64,000 nucleotides of DNA from Chitinophaga sedimenti (lineage in GTDB: Bacteria > Bacteroidota > Bacteroidia > Chitinophagales > Chitinophagaceae). The translations under genes were made by a program, and so were the position numbers. Positions 49,453 through 58,857 of the stretch are shown one piece after another. A model generated the notes under the pieces. It worked only from the letters and a program-made list of their open reading frames with translations, did no database searches and was not told where the DNA came from. How positions within the stretch are numbered: the first letter of the stretch is position 1; the number at the start of each line of letters is the position of its first letter. Location of the stretch: NCBI RefSeq assembly GCF_023156195.1, contig NZ_JAKUKA010000001.1, forward strand, positions 620,001-684,000, in the 5' to 3' direction.

Positions 49453-51393
49453 ATGAAGAAAAAGCTTGTGCCCCTGTTCCTGCCGGTAATCTTTTGCTTT
49501 AACGTCACCAAAGCCCAGGATAGTCTCCCGCGGCTGATCGCCCTTGCCAACCACGATACCATTAAAGCAATGCTCTACGTGGATGCCGGTATGGAAGTAG
49601 AAAACAGCGCGCCGGAAATCGCCAAAATATATTACAAAAACGCCCGGCAGCTTGCCGCGCGGCATCAATACGCGCCAGCCATTTATAAGGCGATTGCGGG
49701 GTATACTTATGTGCTGAACATGCAGGGCAAATATGACTCTTCCGCAGTGATGAACCAGGAGGCCGTTGAACTGGCACGCAGCCGGAAAGACTCGCTGCCG
49801 CTGGCAAAAGCGCTGTTCAATACCGGGACTTCTTACCGCGAGCGAGGTGAATATGAAACGGCGGTGAAGTATTATGAGGAAGGTAAAATCATTTTTCAGC
49901 TGATTGGCCAGGAACGGTTGAGCGCCGTTGGCGAAGACGTGCAGCAGGTCTTGTATAATGATATGCACCAGTATGAGCGGGGGATTCAGCATGGCGAGAG
50001 AGCCGTGCAGTTGTCGCGCGATGCCGGCGATAACCGGCAGTTGTGTATTGCATTAAGTAACCTCGGGCTTAACTACGCGGACGTGCGGAAGCTGGACAAG
50101 GCGCAACGGGTATATGAAGAAGCGTTGGCGCTAAGTCAGCGTAACGGCGATACCTACATGGAAATGGTGGCAACGCTTAACCTCGCCGACATTTTAATAC
50201 AACAGGACAAATACGATAAAACGGAACCCTATTTCCAAAAGGTGCTGAAAATGGCGGAAGAACTGGATGCGAAGGATAGTCGCGCGCTGGCGCTGAAAGG
50301 ATTATCGTACCACTACGGGCATGCCCGTCAATATGAAAAGGCAAAAGCATACGCCCGGCAGGCGCTGGACATTGCCGGCGAACAGCAGCTGCGCAAACTG
50401 AAGGGCAGTATTCTGAAGCAGATGGGCAACCTTGCGTATGCCACACAAAACCCGGTATTGGGCAATCAATATAACACAGCGGCTACCCTGCTGGAAGACA
50501 GCCTGTTTAATGAAGCCATGGCTAAACGAACGCAGGAACTGGAGGTGAAGTACGCAACGGAACTAAAGGAATCGAAGATTCTACAACTGGAAAGCGATAG
50601 TAATTTACAGGCCCTCAGCATTAAAAATAAAAACATGTTGATCACGTTTCTGAGTTTACTGGCCGCCGCGTTCGTGCTGGTGGGGCTGTTGTTATACCGT
50701 GCCTACCGGCACCGGCAAAAAGTGCAGCAATTGCGCATCCACGAGCTGGAAACGGAGAAGCAGCTGGCGGCTACGGAGGCCGTGTTAAAAGGAGAGGAGC
50801 AGGAGCGCGCCCGCATGGCCAAAGACCTGCACGATGGATTGGGCGGCATGCTTTCCGGCGTAAAGTTCTCGCTGAACAACTTTCGCGGTAACCTGGTGAT
50901 GACGCCCGACAGCGCCATGGCCTTTGAACGCAGCCTCGATATGCTCGACAGCTCCATTGGTGAGATGCGCCGCATTGCGCACAACCTGTTGCCGGAAGCG
51001 CTGATCCAATATGGTCTTAATACTGCGTTGCTCGGGCTTTGCCGGGATGTTTCCAATAGCGGCGCACTGCAGGTGCGTTATCAGCCGATTAACGTGGAAA
51101 ACCTGCCACTGGATCAATCTAAAGCGATTACCATTTACCGCATGGTGCAGGAATTATTGAATAATACCCTGAAGCACGCCCGGGCGCAGCATGCACTGGT
51201 GCAGTTATCGCGCACCGACAACACGTTAAGCATTACCGTCGAAGATGACGGGCAGGGCTTCGATGCCGGCATCCTCGAAAGCACCAGTGGTATGGGTTGG
51301 GCAAACATCCGCAACCGTGTCAACTTTCTGAATGGCCGGTTGGATGTGGACAGCGGCGCCGGCACTTCTGTATTCATTGAAATCCCCCTGTAA
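49453..51393 (+). CDS. TPR-containing sensor histidine kinase (HisKA_3)
   Basis: An intact protein of about 646 residues. The signal peptide is [23 protein letters not shown] periplasmic array of about seven tetratricopeptide repeats (residues 40-360, for example [20 protein letters not shown]) leads to one membrane helix ([20 protein letters not shown], about 399-418), a coiled linker and HisKA_3 ([14 protein letters not shown], phospho-accepting histidine). The HATPase_c motifs are [17 protein letters not shown] and GMGWANI. This is the common Bacteroidota NarX-type kinase. It is the partner of the regulator starting two bases after its stop. Confidence 0.92.
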   Translation: MKKKLVPLFLPVIFCFNVTKAQDSLPRLIALANHDTIKAMLYVDAGMEVENSAPEIAKIYYKNARQLAARHQYAPAIYKAIAGYTYVLNMQGKYDSSAVMNQEAVELARSRKDSLPLAKALFNTGTSYRERGEYETAVKYYEEGKIIFQLIGQERLSAVGEDVQQVLYNDMHQYERGIQHGERAVQLSRDAGDNRQLCIALSNLGLNYADVRKLDKAQRVYEEALALSQRNGDTYMEMVATLNLADILIQQDKYDKTEPYFQKVLKMAEELDAKDSRALALKGLSYHYGHARQYEKAKAYARQALDIAGEQQLRKLKGSILKQMGNLAYATQNPVLGNQYNTAATLLEDSLFNEAMAKRTQELEVKYATELKESKILQLESDSNLQALSIKNKNMLITFLSLLAAAFVLVGLLLYRAYRHRQKVQQLRIHELETEKQLAATEAVLKGEEQERARMAKDLHDGLGGMLSGVKFSLNNFRGNLVMTPDSAMAFERSLDMLDSSIGEMRRIAHNLLPEALIQYGLNTALLGLCRDVSNSGALQVRYQPINVENLPLDQSKAITIYRMVQELLNNTLKHARAQHALVQLSRTDNTLSITVEDDGQGFDAGILESTSGMGWANIRNRVNFLNGRLDVDSGAGTSVFIEIPL

Positions 51394-51394
51394 G

Positions 51395-52003
51395 ATGAAG
51401 ATTTTTATCGTAGATGATCATTATATGGTGATTGAGGGCATCCGCGCGATGCTGCAACAGGAGCAGGGCATTGAGTGGGCCGGACAGGCGATGAACGGCG
51501 CGTCGTGCCTGGCCCTGGCGAAACAGCTGCCGGATATTATCCTCATGGATATACATCTGCCCGACATCAACGGCGTGGAATTGTGCCGGCAGGTAAAGGC
51601 GTTGTATCCTTCCGTGTTTGTGATTGGGTTGAGTACGTTCAATCAATATACGTTTATCCAGAAGATGATGGAGAACGGCGCCTCCGGCTACGTGCTGAAA
51701 AATGCGTCGCGCGAAGAATTACTGGAGGCTTTTGGCGAAGTGATGAAGGGGCGCGCCTACCTGAGCCTCGATGTATCGCGGGAGTTGCATAAACCCGCCG
51801 AGGACGATACCCCGGTATTGACGCGGCGCGAACTCGAGGTGCTGCGGCTGATCGCGGAGGGGCTGACGAACCAGGAAATCGCGGATAAATTGTTTGTGAG
51901 CAGTACCACGGTGAATACGCATCGGAAGAACTTACTGGCGAAGTTTAAGGCGAAGAATACGGCGACGTTGATCGGGATGGCGGTGCGGGGGAAGGTGATC
52001 TAA
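51395..52003 (+). CDS. Response regulator, NarL/FixJ (LuxR) family
   Basis: An intact 202-residue protein. Receiver: D7-D8, phospho-acceptor D52 ([15 protein letters not shown]) and K102. LuxR helix-turn-helix at about 140-195 ([34 protein letters not shown]). It starts one base after the kinase stop, so both are translated from one mRNA. ATG 51395 starts on the canonical MKIFIVDDH; the longer in-frame extension lies inside the kinase gene and is unlikely. The stop overlaps the region just before the ArsR promoter. Confidence 0.93.
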   Translation: MKIFIVDDHYMVIEGIRAMLQQEQGIEWAGQAMNGASCLALAKQLPDIILMDIHLPDINGVELCRQVKALYPSVFVIGLSTFNQYTFIQKMMENGASGYVLKNASREELLEAFGEVMKGRAYLSLDVSRELHKPAEDDTPVLTRRELEVLRLIAEGLTNQEIADKLFVSSTTVNTHRKNLLAKFKAKNTATLIGMAVRGKVI

Positions 52004-52005
52004 AA

Positions 52006-52057
52006 TATATTTGCGCAAGTGAATACTTGCGTATATATTTGCAAGCAGATACTTGCA
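52006..52057 (+). promoter_or_regulatory. Duplicated promoter/operator of the ArsR operon
   Basis: Two copies of a unit TATATTTG plus palindrome. Copy 1: 52006-52013 with CGCAAGT-GAAT-ACTTGCG (52014-52031). Copy 2: 52034-52041 with TGCAAG-CAGATA-CTTGCA (52040-52057). TTG 52011-52013 stands 20 bases before the second TATATTTG and can serve as -33. Palindrome 1 then fills the promoter spacer, and palindrome 2 abuts the -7 box, a layout suited to repression by the ArsR protein. Confidence 0.75.
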
Positions 52058-52061
52058 TATT

Positions 52062-52385
52062 ATGGCCACAAGACGCGATGTATTCCAGGCAATAGCCGAT
52101 CCCACCCGTCGGGAAATTATCTTAATGCTGGCGCAGAAGCCGCTGAACCTTAACGAGATCGCCGATAACTTCGACGTGACGCGGCAGGCCGTGTCACTGC
52201 ACGTGAAAATATTGGAAGAGTGCGGACTGATCATGATCCGTCAGCAGGGACGCGAGCGATATTGTGAAGCGCAGTTGCAGCAGTTGCAGGAAGTAACCGA
52301 CTGGATCGGCCATTGCCGGCAGTTCTGGACCACCCAGTTCCAGGCGCTGGATCAATATCTTCAACAAACAAAACCTAAAAAATGA
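52062..52385 (+). CDS. ArsR family transcriptional regulator
   Basis: 107 residues from MATRRDVFQAIADPTRREII. A single winged helix-turn-helix: NLNEIADNFDVTRQAVSLHV is the recognition region and RQQGRERYCEA the wing. It belongs to the metal-independent, SRPBCC-linked subgroup, since no cysteine metal-site motif is present in the recognition helix. It overlaps the SRPBCC gene by ATGA (four bases). The two palindromes directly upstream are its probable operators. ATG 52053 (MHI before MATRR) is an alternative. Confidence 0.92.
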   Translation: MATRRDVFQAIADPTRREIILMLAQKPLNLNEIADNFDVTRQAVSLHVKILEECGLIMIRQQGRERYCEAQLQQLQEVTDWIGHCRQFWTTQFQALDQYLQQTKPKK

Positions 52386-52876
52386 GTCAGTCAGTTTTTA
52401 CGTTGGCGCACACTTTTGATGCGCCGAAGGAAAGTGTATTTGCAGCATTTACCACCGCAGAGGCTTTAAACCAATGGTGGGGGCCTACGATCAGCCGTAA
52501 CAGCGTGTTATCGCTGGATTTTCGTCCGGGCGGTATTTTTCGTTATAAGATGGAAGGCGCACAGGGCACGTCTTATGGCAGGTTTCTGTACCACACCATC
52601 CAGCCGCACGATTTGCTGGAGTTCACGGTGTCTTTCACAGACGCCGACGGGAACGTGGTTGCGCCTGCGTTTGCACCCGATTTTCCGCTGGGCGTTCGTT
52701 ACCGTTTTGAATTTAACGAGACAGGAGATAAGACGAAGGTGGAGATCACAGGTGTGCCGGAAAACGCTACGGAAAAGAACCTTGCTGCGTTTAACGGGTT
52801 GGGGGCAAGTATGAAAGTAGGTTTTGGCGGTACGATGGAGCAGTTGGCGAAATATCTTGAATCAGTTTCCGCGTAA
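52382..52876 (+). CDS. SRPBCC (AHSA1/activator of Hsp90-like) domain protein
   Basis: An intact 164-residue protein. Family hallmarks: FDAPKESVFAAFTTAEALNQ, then WWGP, a central FRPGGIFRYKME strand, and a C-terminal helix after GASMKVGFGGTMEQLAKYL. The fold forms a hydrophobic cavity for small ligands. It is in an overlapping operon with the ArsR repressor, a pairing very common in soil Bacteroidota and Actinobacteria. The ligand is unknown. Confidence 0.9.
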   Translation: MSQSVFTLAHTFDAPKESVFAAFTTAEALNQWWGPTISRNSVLSLDFRPGGIFRYKMEGAQGTSYGRFLYHTIQPHDLLEFTVSFTDADGNVVAPAFAPDFPLGVRYRFEFNETGDKTKVEITGVPENATEKNLAAFNGLGASMKVGFGGTMEQLAKYLESVSA

Positions 52877-52883
52877 AGCAAAA

Positions 52884-52915
52884 AAGCAGATAGAGAGATG
52901 TTTCTCTATCTGCTT
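52884..52915. terminator. Bidirectional terminator after the ArsR/SRPBCC operon
   Basis: A perfect 13-bp stem (52884-52896 with 52903-52915) and a six-base loop, A-rich on the left and T-rich on the right. It is shared with the converging lipoprotein gene. Confidence 0.85.
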
Positions 52916-52923
52916 TATCTCGT

Positions 52924-53397
52924 TTAACGGACCACCGTAAACGTAATTTCATTCACCTTCTCCAACCCGCTCATTGCGCCGCTGTTATACTTCGCGGTAT
53001 ACAGTCCCGGTGTTTTCAGGTTGTATCCTTTCGTAATATCGATATCTACTACCACGCTGTCCTTCGCCGGCACTTTAATGTAAGCGGAGGCAGGCGGCGG
53101 CATCATGCGTTTGGCCATTGCGCCGCGGTATTCTACTTCCCGGCCGTTCGCCGATTTAAGATCGAGGAACGTGCTGAGGAAACCCTCGAAAGGCGTGTGG
53201 TATTTGCAAAATTGTAATTCACTTTTAGTAGGATTGTACACCACAAAATGCAACATCACTGGTTGGTTAACGCCGGCATGTGGGGTAACCGACATGGTCG
53301 TTTCCAGTTTTCCTTTGGAGGAGTCTGACCGGGAGGTTTTACATGCGGCAAAAGCTAAAAGCAGCAAACTGGCTGCCATGGTTCCGTATCTTTTCAT
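52924..53397 (-). CDS. Lipoprotein resembling a peptidase prodomain (M35 Lys-N type), stand-alone
   Basis: An intact 157-residue protein. Signal MKRYGTMAASLLLLAFAAC, lipobox FAAC. The mature part has the pattern of the Ig-like N-terminal prodomain of peptidyl-Lys metalloendopeptidases: VYNPTKSELQFCKYHTPFEG, then EVEYRGAMAKRMMPP, then DITKGYNLKTPGLYTAKYN. There is no catalytic HExxH domain, and no peptidase gene lies nearby. It could be a surface protease inhibitor or a diverged Ig-like lipoprotein. The resemblance is by eye only. Confidence 0.65.
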   Translation of the reverse strand: MKRYGTMAASLLLLAFAACKTSRSDSSKGKLETTMSVTPHAGVNQPVMLHFVVYNPTKSELQFCKYHTPFEGFLSTFLDLKSANGREVEYRGAMAKRMMPPPASAYIKVPAKDSVVVDIDITKGYNLKTPGLYTAKYNSGAMSGLEKVNEITFTVVR

Positions 53398-53471
53398 CTG
53401 AGAAAAATGTTTGAAGGGCGGAAATTAAATCAAATTTTCCCGATCCGACATACCCCGCTGTTAATTTTGCG

Positions 53472-53479
53472 TATTTTTG
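53472..53479 (+). promoter_or_regulatory. -7 box of the cytochrome c peroxidase gene
   Basis: TATTTTTG fits TAnnTTTG, 63 bases before ATG 53543. No convincing -33 element is seen. Confidence 0.35.
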
Positions 53480-53542
53480 CGGCTTTCTTACCCGGCAGGC
53501 CAACTTTTATCACGTACCGGGAACCTAATTTGCTTGGGAGCT

Positions 53543-54688
53543 ATGAAAAAGACGTTCGTTATCAGTTGTATAGCACTCTTTATGGGAGTGGGGTATGCAT
53601 TTACCGGCAGTAACATGCCCGATCAGCCGCTTACGCAGTCGTACCTCGACAGTATCCGTGCGCTGTACACGCGTCCCGTGTCCGAATGGCCCCGTCCTAA
53701 CGTAGATGATTCTATTCATTATGAAGAGCTGGCTGCCCTGCCGCCTTCTCCATTTGCTGCAGATTCGAGCTTAGCAGCCAAGGTGGAGTTGGGGAAACTG
53801 CTTTTCTTCGATCCGCGCTTGTCCGGCTCTAACCAGATTTCCTGCGCTACCTGCCATGAACCTGAACTGGGCTGGACCAATGGCCGCACCACGGGTATCG
53901 GTCACGATCATTCGCTGGGCGAACGTAATGTGCCATCGCTGTTCAATGTATGGCAGTACAAGTCCTTTTTCTGGGACGGCCGTGTGAAAAGCCTGGAACA
54001 GCAGGTGTTGGCGCCTTTATCGAACGACATTGAAATGCACGAGCTGCCTGGGGCGCTGGGTGAGGAACTCGCCCGCATCTCCGAATATAAAAACCGCTTC
54101 AGGCAGGTGTTTGGCGGCAACATGATTGAATTGGAGCAGATCGCGGAAGCACTGGCAACGTACGAAAAAACAATTACCAGCCGGAAAACGAACTTCGATG
54201 CGTTCATGACCGGTAAACACAATGCCATGAACGATCAGCAGGTGTTTGGCATGCACATCTTCCGCACTAAGGCCCGTTGCATGAACTGCCATAATGGTCC
54301 TTTCTTCACGGATAATGGTTTTCATAATATAGGGCTTACTTACTATCAGCGTAAGTATGAAGACATGGGCCTCTATAATATCACTCACAGGAAAGAAGAT
54401 GTAGGCCGCTTCCGCACGCCATCGCTCCGTGATGTGGGACTTACCCGCCCATGGATGCATAACGGGCTGTTCGACAACCTCGAAGGTGTTGTGAACCTCT
54501 ATAATGCCGGTGGCGCCCGTACCAAAAGGAAAGAATCCCAGTTAAACGATCCGCTGTTTCCCGAAACGAGCGCTATCCTCGTTCCCCTGCACCTGACAAC
54601 GCAGGAGCGGGATGCTGTGGTGGCTTTTTTAGGCGCGATCAGTGGCGGTACATCTTATCGTGTACCCCGCCCGGAACTGCCCAAATAA
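53543..54688 (+). CDS. Di-heme cytochrome c peroxidase, MauG/CcpA family
   Basis: An intact 381-residue exported protein. The signal peptide is MKKTFVISCIALFMGVGYAF. Two heme c motifs are present: CATCH (residues 101-105) and CMNCH (246-250). The classical LGKLLFFDPRLSGS and RFRTPSLRDVGLTRPWMHNG segments mark the CcpA/MauG group. It reduces hydrogen peroxide or oxidises a partner protein in the periplasm. It is upstream of the TonB receptor / DUF4876 / DUF6850 genes, a conserved Bacteroidota neighbourhood often tied to metal or heme handling. That role is inferred from context only. Confidence 0.92.
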   Translation: MKKTFVISCIALFMGVGYAFTGSNMPDQPLTQSYLDSIRALYTRPVSEWPRPNVDDSIHYEELAALPPSPFAADSSLAAKVELGKLLFFDPRLSGSNQISCATCHEPELGWTNGRTTGIGHDHSLGERNVPSLFNVWQYKSFFWDGRVKSLEQQVLAPLSNDIEMHELPGALGEELARISEYKNRFRQVFGGNMIELEQIAEALATYEKTITSRKTNFDAFMTGKHNAMNDQQVFGMHIFRTKARCMNCHNGPFFTDNGFHNIGLTYYQRKYEDMGLYNITHRKEDVGRFRTPSLRDVGLTRPWMHNGLFDNLEGVVNLYNAGGARTKRKESQLNDPLFPETSAILVPLHLTTQERDAVVAFLGAISGGTSYRVPRPELPK

Positions 54689-54747
54689 TTTTCCCGATTG
54701 CGTAAATAGTTTTCCCGATACAATACAACCTGCCGTTTTGTGCGGGT

Positions 54748-54755
54748 TATCTTTG
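54748..54755 (+). promoter_or_regulatory. -7 box of the TonB/DUF4876/DUF6850 operon
   Basis: TATCTTTG fits TAnnTTTG, 73 bases before ATG 54829. Followed by CGCC, it is identical over 12 bases to the box at 44782 ahead of the barrel fragment. Confidence 0.45.
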
Positions 54756-54828
54756 CGCCCTGAACTGATCTATTTAATAGAACCGGCAAAAAAACGCGAA
54801 CATTCAACCCGCCGGATTTATTCATGTC

Positions 54829-57630
54829 ATGATACCGGGAGCCAACAAAATAACGACTACATTAGGATGGGTAATTTGCCTGTTACTGGCCTTCGCGCCG
54901 CAGGCAAATGCACAACAGCAGCGGGCCATTTTGTCCGGCCAGCTTTGGGCGGGCGACCAGGTACAGGACAGTAGCGGCATCCGGTAACTGCCCAACACGG
55001 CACCACCACCTTCCGCGCTATCAGCAACCGCGAGGGCCGTTTCACCTTCGGCAGCATTCCACTCGGCTCCTATAAAGTTTTTGTCGCCACTACGTTATAT
55101 ACTTCCGTTCAAAAAACATCCACCTGGAAAAGGACCTGGAAATGGACCTGGAGGTGAAGAAAGCGATGTTATCGCTGAATGAAGTGCATATCACCGCTTC
55201 TGAAGACCGCGGCATGACCAGTTCTTCTGTAATTGACCGCAAGGCGATGCAGCACCTGCAGCCTTCGAGCTTTACCGATTTGTTGGAATTGTTGCCTGGT
55301 GGCCGTGCAAAGGACCCTGTGCTTGCCGGTGTGAATCAGATTCGTTTACGCGAAACCGGTACGACTAAAAGTGGCTACGATATTTCTTCGCTGGGTACTG
55401 CTTTTGTGATAGATGGCGCACCGGTAAATACAGGGGCTAACCTGCAGAGTGTGATGGGGTTCGGTTATGTAGGGGACAGATACAGCAGCAAAGATGCCAG
55501 CAATATTGGTGTTGATATGCGTACCATCTCGACAGATCAGATTGAAAAAGTGACCATCGTACGCGGTATTCCTTCGGTGGAATATGGCGACCTGACCAGC
55601 GGCCTGGTGCAGATTGAACGGAAGAAGGGTGCTTCTCCTTACTATGCACGTTTTAAGGCAGATGGTTTCAGCAAACTGATATCGCTCAGCAAGGGCTTTA
55701 ACCTGTCTGCCAAAAACATGACGCTGAACACCGACTTCGGTTTCTGGATGCTAAGTCTTCTCCGACTAACAGTTTCAATACTTATAAACGCATTAATGCG
55801 AGTGCCCGCCTCGAAAAGTTGCAGCAGAACGAGCGTCGCCGCCTGAAATGGAACGCGGCTTTCGACTTTGCCACCAACATTGATAACCAGCGTACAGATC
55901 CGGATAACGGTTACGCGGCTACGGATAAATATATCTCTACTTACAACAGTTACGGCGTACAGGGCGGTGTGCAGTCGACCCGGCTGAAACCCGGACTGGT
56001 GAAGAGCTGGGATGTGACGGGCAGCCTGAGTTATCAACCTGCAAAAATAGACCTGGTACAATGGGTACAAACCCGGTCTGCTTATATCCTGTTCAATGCT
56101 ATGGAAGCGGGTGAGCATGATGCCAGGTACGTTACGCCGAGTTATGCAGGCAAGATGCTGGTGGATGGCAAACCTCTTTACGCTTTCCTGAAAGCCAAAA
56201 CCACGCTGGGTTTCCGCACCGGCCAGCTGCGTCATAAACTGATGCTGGGTGTGGAGAGCAATTACAGCAAAAACTTCGGGCGCGGCCAGGTGTACGATGT
56301 GGATTTCCCGGTATCGTCTACCACGCCTGTAAACCAGCGCCCCCGTACTTTCGATAGCATTCCCGGCATGTGGAACCAATCGTTCTTTGCGCAGGATGAA
56401 ATCTCTGTGTATGTTGGTCCGCACAAACTGACGGCGGTTGGCGGTTTGCGCGGGATGATGCTCGCCGGCATGGATAGCCGTTATGCCATTGCCAACAAAA
56501 TGTACGTTGATCCACGTTTAAACCTCCGCTGGAAACTGCCGCTGGCGAATATGGGCAGCAAACAACTGGAAGTAACCATTGGTGCGGGTTATGGTCTGCA
56601 TACTAAAATGCCGACCCTTGACCAGTTATACCCAGCACCGGTGTTCCGCGATATTGTGCAACTGAACTTCTTCCACAATAACCCGGAGTTCCGCAGGGCG
56701 AACGTGGTTACCTATATCATGGATGAAAGTAATCCGAATCTGAAACCGGCACGGAATAATAAGTTCGAGGTGAACGCCGATTTTGAGGTCGACGGCAATC
56801 GTCTTTCTGTGACCGTGTTTAATGAGGACATGCATACCGGCTTTACGACGAACAGCCGGTATATGTCGCTCAGTTATAAAAAATACGATCCGCAGTCGGT
56901 GGATGCGGCTAACTTGACCAGCCCGCCACAAACGAGCGATTTCTCCTACGTAGAGAAACATCAATTGTATAACTATAACATCGCCGTAAACGGCAGTCGC
57001 TTACGTAAGCAGGGCGTAGAATACCAGTTCAGCACCAAACGTTTTAAAGGGGTAAATACCCGCTTTACCGTAAATGGCGCGTGGTTCCGCAGTACCTATA
57101 ACTCAAGTCTGCCCACACATGCACTCATCGGCAGTGATTACCTCGTAAATGGGGAAGTGGCCCAGCTGGTTGGTATTTATTCCGATCCTACAGGTGAAAC
57201 ACGCCAGTATATGAATACGAACCTGGTGATTGACAGCTACCTGCCTAAACTGGGCGTAACGATTTCTTCTTCCATACAAACGGTGGTGTTCAGGACGCAG
57301 CAGAACACGCAGAAGTCCGGTGTGCCTTCTGCATACGTGGATGCACACGGCGTAACGCATCCTTATACAAAAGAAAGCGAACTGGATGCCGACCTGAAGC
57401 TGTTGAAAATGTTTTACAGCGCTACAGAGGCGGTGGTGGACAGGGTGCCGATGTCGTTACAGGCCAACCTCAAAATGACGAAGGAGTTTAGGAAAACGGC
57501 AGCCATGTCCTTATTCGTAAACAGGCTGTTTACCTATGGCGTGAATTATTACAACAAGAATAATGTCTATATAAAACAGAATACGTACACCACGCCTTAC
57601 TTTGGCGCGGAGGTAACGTTCAATTTTTAA
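54829..57630 (+). CDS. TonB-dependent receptor (three frame breaks)
   Basis: About 934 residues. The signal peptide ends APQANAQ. A CNA-B/CarboxypepD_reg domain follows (GTTTFRAISNREGRFTFGSI), then a plug (FTDLLELLPGGRAKDPVLAG, VTIVRGIPSVEYGDLTSGLV) and a barrel ending AEVTFNF. There is no STN domain and no SusD. Breaks lie at GG 54983-54984, T 55091 and the T run 55741-55743; one base added at each gives a continuous reading. It is followed directly by a DUF4876 lipoprotein, which in this group takes the place of the usual surface partner. Confidence 0.9.
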
Positions 57631-57652
57631 TCTATCAATAAAGAATAATTAT

Positions 57653-58855
57653 ATGCGTCAATTAAACTTATTTGCCCTGGTACTGTTGGCTGGCGGCCTG
57701 TTTATAACAGGTTGCTCGAAAGATGATCTGAATGTGAAGAAATCCGAAGTGGAACTGTCGCTGACCAACCCAACCGGTTTGAAAGATGTTACCGTTTCGA
57801 ACATCGTGCTGGCTTTTAAAGAAGTAAACAGTGGTAAGATCGATAGTATCAAAGCGGCTTCTTTAAGCACCGTGAACGTTAATCTGCCCGAAGGCTCTTA
57901 CGAATTAAGCCTGGATGGTGATATCCGTTACAGTGATGATGGTGGTACTTATGACGCGAAAGTGCGCGGTTACCAGCAAAGCGTGGTGGTGAAAGGCAAC
58001 AGCGTAGCCGTAAGCCTCAACCTGTTCCTGTACAACCCGACCGCACAGTTTGTACTGAAAGAGATTTTCTTCACAGGTACGGTTACGCCGCAGGGTAAAA
58101 CCTACAATGGCGACAAATACTTCATCATCTACAATAACTCAGAAGATACCCTTTATGCAGACGGCCTGATCATTGCTGAAGCAGGCTTCCTGACTACTAC
58201 CAAACGTGTATATACGCCGGATATCATGGACAAAACCTTCACCGCCGGCAGCATGGTAATGGTGCCCGGTACTGGTAAACAATATCCTGTACTGCCCGGC
58301 AAACAGCTGGTGGTAGCGAACAACGCCATCAATCATAAAGAGTTCAATCCAAATTCCCTGGACCTGAGAACAGCTGATTTCGAGCTGACACTCTTGCCTA
58401 CGATCAACGTAGACAACCCGGAAGTAAAAGACCTGATTAACCTGAGCAGTGCCATGACCATGCACAACCGCGGTTTCAAAAGCTACGTGCTGGCGCGTTT
58501 GGGAGAAGGTATCACGGTAGATCAATTTAAAGCGGATTACTACTACGAGCCTACTTACGTAAATTCTGCCGGTAATGTATCTGCTACCAAAAACGTGTAC
58601 AAAATCCCGAACGCATGGATCATGGATGCCGTGAACCTGTCTGTAGCGCCCATGTTCGAGTGGATCCTGACCGCGCCTTCACTGGATATGGGCTGGAGCT
58701 ACTGCGGTAAAGTAGATTCTGACGAAACCCGTTACAGCAAAGTTGTTAAACGTAAAGTACTGTCTACCAACCCCGACGGTCGCGTAGTGCTGAAAGATAC
58801 CAATAACTCTACCAACGACTTTGAGCCGGAAGCGAAACCTTCCCTGATGCCATAA
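57653..58855 (+). CDS. DUF4876 family lipoprotein
   Basis: An intact 400-residue protein. Signal MRQLNLFALVLLAGGLFITGC, lipobox ITGC. An N-terminal Ig-like beta-sandwich (VELSLTNPTGLKDVTVSNIV) is followed by the DUF4876 core (QFVLKEIFFTGTVTPQGKTY, KYFIIYNNSEDTLYADGLII) that resembles lamin-tail-like folds. It is found almost only beside TonB receptors of the type upstream. It probably sits on the cell surface on top of the receptor. Function is unproven. Confidence 0.9.
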   Translation: MRQLNLFALVLLAGGLFITGCSKDDLNVKKSEVELSLTNPTGLKDVTVSNIVLAFKEVNSGKIDSIKAASLSTVNVNLPEGSYELSLDGDIRYSDDGGTYDAKVRGYQQSVVVKGNSVAVSLNLFLYNPTAQFVLKEIFFTGTVTPQGKTYNGDKYFIIYNNSEDTLYADGLIIAEAGFLTTTKRVYTPDIMDKTFTAGSMVMVPGTGKQYPVLPGKQLVVANNAINHKEFNPNSLDLRTADFELTLLPTINVDNPEVKDLINLSSAMTMHNRGFKSYVLARLGEGITVDQFKADYYYEPTYVNSAGNVSATKNVYKIPNAWIMDAVNLSVAPMFEWILTAPSLDMGWSYCGKVDSDETRYSKVVKRKVLSTNPDGRVVLKDTNNSTNDFEPEAKPSLMP

Positions 58856-58857
58856 TC

